Positions 56,056-64,000 of a stretch of 64,000 nucleotides of DNA are shown in pieces. Within the stretch, counting starts at the first letter, position 1; each line of letters opens with the position of its first letter. The notes beneath the pieces are model-generated. The model had not been told where the DNA came from and made no database searches. It saw nothing but the letters and a program-made list of their open reading frames with translations. The stretch is from Paralithodes platypus (lineage: Eukaryota > Arthropoda > Malacostraca > Decapoda > Lithodidae). Location of the stretch: the NCBI GenBank assembly GCA_032716605.1, contig CM064509.1, forward strand, positions 48,858,230-48,922,229. The letters run 5' to 3'. A program made the translations under genes and the position numbers.

Positions 56056-56924
56056 TGTGAAGACACAGGCAAAACTGCCTGTGATGAGTGCCTCCCCCAG
56101 AGTTGAAAGATTGACATGACCAAAATCAAGGAATGTTCCAGTCAAAATGTCTAGACACACAGAGTTTGAAACAATTGAAATCATATGGTGAGGGAAAGAA
56201 GGATTCAGGGAGATATTTCAAAAGCTCAGCTGTTGAATAGAAGAAAGATTGGGAGTATTGTTTCACTCTTGAGTTGGAGAATTGTACAGAGAAAGGGTGG
56301 GATTGTGTTGCAAGACGGGTACTACGTACCCTACGTAGAAGAAGTGGTATACACAGAGAGCTTTGAGGAACACTGATTATTGTAGTAGCGATAGAATAGC
56401 GAGAGAGATGCAACATTGCGGCAAAGAGAGAGAGATTGCAGAGAGTCGGAGAGTGGACGGGAATTAATGATATGAAAGGCTTTCCTTTCTACCTTGTCCA
56501 GAAGTGCTGTGTGAGAGGATCTTCCCCACACATGTGAACAATACTTAATACAAGGATGCACTGTGCCCCTGTACAGAGCAAGAAGCTGCGCAGGGGTAAA
56601 GAACCCCTTGAGGCGGTTGAGCACACCCAGCTTCTGGGAGGCCACTTTAGCAAGAGTGGTGATATGATCCTTCCACGGGAGACCCAAAGAAAAAGAGACA
56701 CCGAGAATGTTGAGAGAAAATAAAAGGTTGATTTTTGTATTGTTGAACTATAAGGGATAGTCCTTTGGGAGTTCACGGCGGGTAGATAGATGGAGAAATT
56801 GGAAGCATGAAAGGTAACAAGGTTTTCTCTGCCCCAATTGGAAATGGTAGTTAGATCAGAAGATTAGTGTTGTATGGCTTCATTATATTAGTTTGACCGA
56901 AGAGTTCAGCTTTGTTAGAGGAAG

Positions 56925-58447
56925 ATGTACAAAGGAGTACAAAGGAGTACAAAGGAGTACAAAGGAAATCAAGCAACAACAGATCCAGTGACCCTTCTAG
57001 GTTGCTTGTCCTCCAAAACACTGAGGATCAAGTGTCCAAACAGTGGTTTAGAGTGGGTAAGGGAACATTGGAAAGGGAATTACTGCCCTGGAACTAATGT
57101 CCGTGGCAGGATTAGGAAGTTAGTAGGGGACAGATGGGTTAGTAACTGAGGGGGGGATAAAATAAAGTTATTCATTTACAAACGCAGTCAGTCGCGGGTT
57201 TGATGCGAGATATTTGTCTAGGCGGAGTTTAAATGAATCAACGGTGATGCAGTCTATAACGTTTCGGGGAAGCCCATTCCACAAGTTGACAACTCGATTG
57301 AAGAAGAAATTCTTAGATTCGTGCGAGTTAAAAGATTTACCAATAATTTTGCAACCGTTTCCCCGCGTGTAATTAGATTGGTCGATAGTGAAGTACTTAC
57401 TACAGTTCATATTGTCGATGCCTTTGATGATTTTGAACACTTGAATTAAGTCGCCTCTTAATCTGCGCTGGGTTAAAGGAAATAGATTTAATTCTCTAAG
57501 ACGCTCTTCGTATGGTTTGTTCTTTAGGCTAGGTATCATTTTGGTAACTCTACGTTGAACTCGTTCTAGCTTGTTTATATCTTTTTGGTAATAAGGGCAC
57601 CAGGATTGAACGCAGTATTCCAGAAGAGGGCGGACTAAGGAATTGTAAAGGGTTAGGATAACTTCTTTGGATTTATGCTCAAATGACCTGCCTATAAAGC
57701 CAATTATTTTGTTTGCCTTCTTAACAACTTCTGAACATTGTTGACTCGGTTTTAGGTTACTCGATATTGTTACTCCCAGATCGGTTTCTCTGTTTACATT
57801 CTTAAGCTGAGTGCCATTCATCGAATAGTTTGCTTTCTCATTTAGGTATCCGATATGTAGTACTTTACATTTATCCGCATTGAAACTCATTTGCCAAATT
57901 TGGGCCCAACATGACAATTTATCTAGATTGTGTTGCATATCGTCAACTTGTTCTTTCGAGAGTACGCTATTTGCAATTTTTGTATCGTCAGCAAATTTTG
58001 AGATTGTACAGGTGAGACCCTCATCTATGTCGTTGATGTAAATTAGAAAGAGAATTGGTCCTAGTACCGATCCCTGGGGTACCCCGCTACTTACATTGGT
58101 CCATTTTGATGCCTTACCGTTTATGACTACTCTTTGCTTTCTGTCGCTGAGCCAATTTTCTATCCATTTCAACACACCGTCTTGTATTCCATGCGCTTTT
58201 AGTTTTAGCAGTAAACGTTTGTGGGGAACTTTGTCAAAGGCCTTTTGAAAATCAAGGTATATAATATCTACAGCTTTACTCTCATCGTAGAGGTTGAGGA
58301 TATCGTGGAAGAAGTCTAAGAGGTTTGTTAAACAGGAACGTTTTTTACGAAAGCCGTGTTGAGTATCTTTAAGTATGTTATTTTCCTCTAAGTGATTTAC
58401 GAGTCTGTCTCGTATGACAGTTTCTAGCATTTTACATACAACTGAGG
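56925..58447 (-). mobile_element. CR1-like LINE with intact 420-residue RT frame
   Basis: The best-preserved CR1 copy: a single open minus-strand frame 57168..58430. Residues in order: KDTQHGFRKKRS (21-32), YLDFQKAFDKVPHKR (motif A, Asp60), SSGVPQGSVLGPILF (motif B) and FADDT (146-150, motif C). They continue to VRPLLEYCVQSWCPYYQKDI and the WNGLPR tail, ending FVNE. The N-terminal RT and endonuclease are missing (5' truncation, typical of LINEs), so it is not autonomous. The 3' UTR runs to a GTACAAAGGA triplicate near 56935..56965. It inserted into a BS-like LINE; CATTTTACATACAACTGAGG marks the truncation point. Confidence 0.9.
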
Positions 58448-58969
58448 TAATGTGATGGTTATGCCATCAGAGTGGAAAAAGGGAGGGAAAGACAAGGAAG
58501 AGAAATTGTTGGAGAGGTTTTTGGCTAGATGCCAGAAGGCTTGGGAAGAGCTAGAGTTGGATAGTTCCATGCATTTATTATTGATGAAAGAGTTTGGCGA
58601 GTCGAAGAACAGATTTGGCTTGATTCCGTGCAGAAACATGGGAAGAATGAGATTCTTGAGTTTGAAGGCGTCGGTACCGTTTGAATGATTTCTCCTCTTA
58701 TTTCGGACAGCAGTAGAACAAGCGTGAGTAAACCAAGATTTGTTTGCATTAGTCTGGGAGAAAAAACATGGAATGTATGCCTCCATGCCCGATAGTATTA
58801 CCTCGGTATTCTCCGAGGGTCCCAGGCCTGGGAGGATCGGGTGGCCGTAGCGGAGAGATAGGACAGGTGACAAAGATAAGTTTATGGTCGGAGGAGCCCA
58901 AAGAAGAGAAAAGATCGACAGTATAAGAAGTAGGGCTAGAAGTTAGAAACAAGTTAAGAATGTTGAGCC

Positions 58970-59750
58970 CACTGTATAGTAACATAAGGAGGTAGGCGCA
59001 TGGCGGTAGTATTGGAACCACGACAGTCACTTGTTTGGGCCTCTGTGACGTCACTGAATGACTCCTGTAACGTCTCCCAAGCTAAATATGGTGTTCTAAC
59101 AGGATCAGTATATTGCGTTTTCCACCGAAAATGTAAAGTGACATGGATAAACATACACATATATAGTGTGACAGGACCCTAGTCTATTTGCTAAAGTTGT
59201 TATTTTTTGCATTTGAAGATTATATATACGGCTATGAGGTAGTATATAACCGACGTCGCTTCAAATTTTACCGCAGAAATGCGATGATATTTTTGTTTAC
59301 CTAATTACCTAATATGTAGAGTAATGTCGATTGATATCGATAATATTATTGTAGTAGGACCCAATCTACATGTTAGCATTGTTATTTGATATATGTGTAG
59401 TTTATATAAAGAGTATATGGCCAGCTAAGAATCTAGAGGGAACGTAGATTTCTACGAAGCGGAGTGGGGAGGGAGCAGACCGGACGGTGGTGCCCTCTGA
59501 TGGCCAGAGAGAACACTGCCTACGTCAACAAACAAACCACGATGGTATACGAATATTTCACTAAATACTCGCTTATAGAATAATCAACGTTATTCCAACA
59601 ACTATATCTTATATTATGACGGTACCATGGTTGAGCGTAAAGTCACAAAATAAAAATAATTGATAGACGTCTGTTTAGTGCTTTTTAAAAGCCTTTATGT
59701 ATATGAGTTCAAGAATTCACTGCGTCTACCTTCTATGTTACTATACCGTG
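58970..59750. mobile_element. hAT-like non-autonomous element (781 bp)
   Basis: Flanked by an exact 8-bp duplication GTTGAGCC (58962..58969 and 59751..59758). Terminal inverted repeats begin CACTGTATAGTAACATAAGG on the left and, inward from the right, CACGGTATAGTAACATAGAA, both continuing to a GGTAG(G/A)CGCA match. 8-bp duplications with CA...TG ends fit hAT (P-like elements also make 8 bp). AT-rich interior, no transposase. Confidence 0.83.
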
Positions 59751-59931
59751 GTTGAGCCGATCTCCGAGGCGATCCGGGATACGGATGGGTTGCATCTGAA
59801 TGCTTGTGTGCTTGCTTTTTGTGGGCGAACTGTTATATGTGTTCTTCTCCTGTCACCTCTTTTTCCTTTCTTGTGTCTTTTGCTTATCCTCCCTACCCCT
59901 TGTGGGAGTAAGGGCTGGCTACTGACTGACT

Positions 59932-60185
59932 AACCATCCTCTATTCTGTCAAACTCTCTAACCCAAGAATGAACCAATTTTCCCATTTTTCTTCTACTCA
60001 ACATGTAAGCCTTGCAACTTTCTCCCTCTATCTATTGGCCTTTCCCACATCCTATGATTTAAATTGCTTCAAGCTCTGTGTCTCCAGACATTTTGACTAA
60101 CGTGCCTTAAATTTGGCTCTCTGTCACTGTTTCAACTTTGGGGGAGACTCTTGTTACTGATATCTTTGCCTTTTGTCTCCTTCAT
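59932..60185 (+). pseudogene. BS-like LINE 3' fragment
   Basis: + strand. Matches the C-terminal end and 3' tail of the family (TATTCTGTCAAACTCTCTAA, ATCCTATGATTTAAATTGCT and CAACTTTGGGGGAGACTCTT). Stops throughout. Confidence 0.78.
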
Positions 60186-62170
60186 AAACATAGAACAAAA
60201 AAATCACTAACTGCGTGGTAAATGTGCATAAAATGGCATTCGGAGCTGTAAACCTTTAAGGGCAACGCACAATAGAAAGTAAAGGGAGATTACAAACTAT
60301 TAAGATCGTCCCTATCTGAACAACATCGCAGTATAATATATTACTGTATTGTTATTATGCAGTAATACTTTATCTCTGTAGAAACTAGGTAGGATTTATC
60401 ATAACTTTGTTCAACTGGTTTTATTATCGTACATAATTGTGCATTTATCCTATTGGTCAATAATGCTGGCAACAATTGGCTAGAATTAAATGGTGTAAGA
60501 TTATGTATCGAATGCAAACATTTGCTTTGATAGCTGGACAAGAAAAATTAAACAACCTGATTTGATATAAAATAATTATTAATTGACCAACCTATAGTGG
60601 TTAATCCTAGCAATTAATATGTTTCCGATGTACAGTCGTAGGACTCGTAGATAAGAATCTGTGGATAATTTTGTGAAGGCGCAATTTATGATACAGAAGC
60701 TAAATACACAACAATTATATTACATTAATTCACTAGCTAATGAAAACAATCTCGTATCATTATGAGGTGTTCAGGCATTCATGACCACAACTGTATTGAA
60801 GCCAATGAAACAGTTCCTAAAACGATGAACAACCCTTACGTGTATGATTTAAGGGAAGAGACAGTGGATCGACTTGACTGATCATAAATATATCTTTGCC
60901 TGGAAATATCCAGAACGAGAGCAGAATGGACTAAAATAACTCCTTCCTATGCTGAACACAGACGTCTCGCATTAGCTGACCGATAATATACATTCCATTG
61001 GATAGAACACGTAAACTGACATGCCGTTTTAATATGAATGAGCATTGTTTAGGTTGTTTAGAAACTGCTGTTCATGTGAAAAATGGAACAGCCTGTGTGT
61101 ACCCCAAGACACTGACAGTTTTCTCCATGGGTAAGATTTAATGCTGCTCAAGACAGAAAAGGTGCTGGTGGTTACTGAGTTGCTATGATTCAGATTATAG
61201 TTATGTATTATTTTGCTTACACTACCCTCTAGAGCAAATCAGAGGCCGCCTTTCCCAGTGAGTGGTAATCTACATACAGTGGAAGATTTTCTCCCCCTCT
61301 AACTCCTTGTCCTGGTTTTTCTGTTATCCACCTATTTCTCTCCTCCTCTTTCTCTTATCTTCACGTCACTTATCTTTTCTCCGCCTCCTTTCTCTTACTT
61401 ACCCATAATCCTAGTTTATAAGTTTGTAATGTTTCCGGCGAGGTCGGAGAATCCTAAAATTGAAACGAAAATTGCGGCAAAATAACCTAAAACACTTACA
61501 TAGCATAATGTGTCAAGCGTCTTAAACCACCTGGATAACGGACCAAATGTACACAATTGAAAACGCTATTGTACTAGAAGCGTTAAAAATATACTACAAA
61601 GAAATACAGATGACAAACAGCAGTGACAACGTTACGTAACCGAGTCTACATGATGGGAGAAAAGTGTTGGGATGTAGTGAAAAGGAAGATTGAAACGGAA
61701 AAGATTGTATAAGTCAGCTGGAGAATTATATGGGCGAGTGTGTAAGCGCGCAGGCGCGCTGGTGTATGTCGGGGGGGGGGGGGGGGGGGTGAGGGGGGTA
61801 CGTTTTGGGTGGATGTGTACATACAGTATGTGTGGTAGAGGGTCTTCAGCAAACAGAGACTGTACAACTGACTACATAATTATTGTGCATTTGTTTTGGT
61901 TCTAGCCATTGTGTATTTTGCAAGTCAGTAGTGTTGAATATATACATATACATGTAAACGTCTTCCAATGTTACGAGCTAAATTGCGATAAGTGTTTTTG
62001 TTTTTCTTTCCATCATAATACGCTACTACTTGGCAATGACAAATGTTCGCATAACCAGGTGTTTGAAACTCAAACTGTATAACATAGTGCGTACAATATA
62101 CCGATATTTGTTTTTCAATTATATTATAGGAATATAATCAGTATGTAAGTGTCGGAAATACAAGTATAAT
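60186..62170. other. Unclassified intron 4 sequence
   Basis: No supported gene. Contains a pyrimidine-rich stretch at about 61280..61400 and a G homopolymer at about 61771..61789. Confidence 0.45.
61771..61789. repeat. Poly(G) tract
   Basis: About 19 consecutive G bases, followed by a further G-rich stretch; a potential assembly weak point. Confidence 0.9.
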
Positions 62171-62384
62171 ATTATGGTACTGTTGGTATTGGGGATGGTG
62201 GGGGTGAGAGGGACGAGGGACGGTATAGGGCTATGTGGGAGCGACGTGGATTTACTGATATGGGAAGCAGAGGAAATTGGGAGCCGAGTTCTCTTTCTTG
62301 ACGGAGGACTTTTCTATCGCAGTATTTTACTTCCTTTTCTACGGAAGACAGACGAGGACACTATATATTTGTTTTGCCTATGTT

Positions 62385-63098
62385 TTTGTTTATTTTTTTT
62401 TTATATATGTATTTATTCATTTATGTTTGTCTATTGTTTTTGTTTATGTTTTTATTTATATATATATTTATTCATTTATGTTTGTCTATTGTTTTTGTTT
62501 ATGTTTTTATTTATATATGTATTTATTCATTTATGTTTGTCTATTGTTTTTGTTTATGTTTTTATTTATATATGTATTTATTCATTTATGTTTGTCTATT
62601 GTTTTTGTTTATGTTTTTATTTATATATGTATTTATTCATTTATGTTTGTCTATTGTTTTTGTTTATGTTTTTATTTATATATGTATTTATTCATTTATG
62701 TTTGTCTATTGTTTTTGTTTATGTTTTTATTTATATATGTATTTATTCATTTATGTTTGTCTATTGTTTTTGTTTATGTTTTTATTATATATGTATTTAT
62801 GCATTTATGTTTGTCTATTGTTTTTGTTTATGTTTTATTTATATATGTATTTATTCATTTATGTTTGTCTATTGTTTTTGTTTATGTTTTTATTTATATA
62901 TGTATTTATTAATTTATGTTTGTCTATTGTTTTTGTTTATGTTTTTATCTATATATGTATTTATTCATTTATGTTTGTCTATTGCTTTTGTTTATGTTTT
63001 TATTTATATATGTATTTATTCATTTATGTTTGTCTATTGTTTTTGTTTATGTTTTTATTTATATATGTATTTATTAATTTATGTTTGTCTATTGTTTT
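62385..63098 (+). repeat. 55-bp satellite, about 13 copies
   Basis: Unit: TTTTTGTTTATG, TTTTTATTTATATATG, TATTTATTCATTTATG, TTTGTCTATTG. Copies are nearly identical, with single-base changes, one-base deletions near 62784 and 62833, and an A-for-C change in two units. Because 55 is not divisible by three and the + strand lacks stops, all three + frames stay open. The resulting hydrophobic frames (up to 316 residues from 62174) are artefacts rather than a membrane protein. Confidence 0.93.
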
Positions 63099-64000
63099 CC
63101 TATGACAAATTGTGCTGGATGTGATTTGATCAAAACTTATGTTGTATAAACAGTACTGTACGTGTGTTTTCTTTATTTAATTATGATTAACGTATTATAT
63201 TTATTTATATATTTAGAAGTAAAACAGAAATAAAAAATATATGTTATGGATGCATATTATGTGAGTGCTGGCTGGCGTGCGTGTTACCTTTACTTAGTAA
63301 CGATCTTGTGATGTATAATTTTGTAAATACAGTAGTTGTGTTCTGCCTGACCGGAGACAACAAAGGAAATTGCTTAGGGTGTAGATTATTTGTTTTTCAT
63401 TATATATATTTCATGTTTTATTTCGTGGTGGCTTCGTGATATATAGGTTCTGCTATGGAACATCATTCTCTCATCTAACATCGAATATATAGAGAAGTAT
63501 TCGTCTATTGCGAGTGAAAAAGGAAGAACCTAATAAAGATGTATGTTTTATTATTTTCACATATACAGTAGGTAGTGGGTAACATCTTCCTCAAATATTT
63601 TATACAGAGTTTATTTTTGTTAGCGGTGATTTACTAAGAAGGATGCTATAATTATATCTTGTAGATATAAAGAAGATATTTTTCTAGTGTATTAGTGACA
63701 CATGAAGGTCATGCTGATATATAATATATCGTACTGGGACATTATCTTTAAGGCAATACATTAGTGAACATAATATGTTCACTAATGTATTATCTCATCC
63801 CTTCTACTCAAGACCAGAGGAATTTTACATTTATATACAGTAGAATAATTATATTACTTGTTTAGGGAAATATTTCACTTGACAGTGTGTATAGTAGTTT
63901 ACGTAGTATGATGTTAGGTAAAGCATATACATATTGAAGAATTCGGATGACGTATTTATATCAAACATCCAAATGTGCCACATGTAATTTTCGAATTATC
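63099..64000. other. AT-rich intron 4 sequence with one near-perfect palindrome
   Basis: No gene was recognised. A 37-bp inverted repeat lies at 63755..63791: 18-bp arms starting AATACATTAGTGAACATA around a single A. Confidence 0.5.

Larger units (their letters stand above)
56058..59930 (-). mobile_element. BS-like LINE, hosting a CR1 copy and a hAT-like element
   Basis: Minus strand. The 3' tail and C-terminal region (56058..56910) include ITTLAKVASQKLGVLNRLKG, LFYRYYNNQCSSKLS and SHPFSVQFSNSRVKQYSQ. The RT block (the equivalent of 7245..8130) is missing. A CR1 copy occupies about 56925..58447. BS-like sequence resumes at 58448..58969 (region between endonuclease and RT) and, after a 781-bp insertion, at 59759..59790 with the endonuclease-side GATCTCCGAGGCGATCCGGG. 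Matching 6395..9298 on both sides proves the nesting. The remainder to 59930 is unassigned. Confidence 0.8.

Noticed and set aside
62174..63124. Possible 316-residue multi-pass membrane protein
   Set aside because: The frame is the translation of a 55-bp tandem repeat that is open in all three frames; no family signature and no splice context.
41208..64000. Further nAChR exons (Cys-loop, transmembrane)
   Set aside because: Looked for WxPP, the Cys-loop FPFD and transmembrane patterns on the + strand; none was seen. Short exons could be missed without an alignment.

Overview
This is one arthropod nuclear locus, most likely a decapod crustacean. Evidence: spliced exons with GT-AG introns, a 44-base CTAAC (arthropod TTAGG-type telomeric) tract, and dense Jockey-, CR1- and RTE-like LINEs with abundant AG, AT and CA microsatellites. 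No prokaryotic genes, rRNA, CRISPR arrays or bona fide tRNA genes were seen.

The only host gene recognised is a nicotinic acetylcholine receptor (cys-loop) subunit on the + strand. Three exons are visible: 9598..9785 (188 bp), 40713..40757 (45 bp) and 41098..41207 (110 bp). The 45 and 110 bp sizes are the classic conserved nAChR exon lengths, and the phases join cleanly. Upstream (signal peptide) and downstream (Cys-loop onward) exons are not seen, so the window is essentially intron 1 (partial), a 30.9 kb intron 2, a 340 bp intron 3 and the start of intron 4.

The introns are filled with nested transposons. Region 1-9.6 kb: CR1-like fragments, a minisatellite grown out of CR1 reverse-transcriptase coding sequence, and an almost full Jockey-type LINE. 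Region 9.8-17 kb: a foldback element carrying telomeric repeats, a LINE 3' end with poly(A), and LINE scraps. Region 17.1-29.5 kb: a Ty3/gypsy LTR retrotransposon (minus strand) with integrase BEFORE reverse transcriptase (Gmr1-type order) and a SCAN-like gag domain. It sits inside an older TIR element and is itself invaded by a 2.1 kb solo LTR and two TTAA elements. Region 30.4-39.65 kb: a decayed DIRS-type tyrosine-recombinase retrotransposon (minus strand) with inverted terminal repeats and an internal complementary region. Region 40.1-40.7 kb: a seven-copy tandem array just before exon 3. Region 41.2-64 kb (intron 4): more TTAA elements, SINEs, CR1, Jockey-type and RTE-like LINEs, hAT-like and TA-flanked non-autonomous elements, and a 55-bp satellite.

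At least thirteen short elements bounded by TTAA (piggyBac-like target duplications, no transposase in the window) fall into five families. Many interrupt recognisable LINE, gypsy or DIRS sequence, so the empty site can be read directly. All transposon genes carry frameshifts or stops; none looks fully functional.
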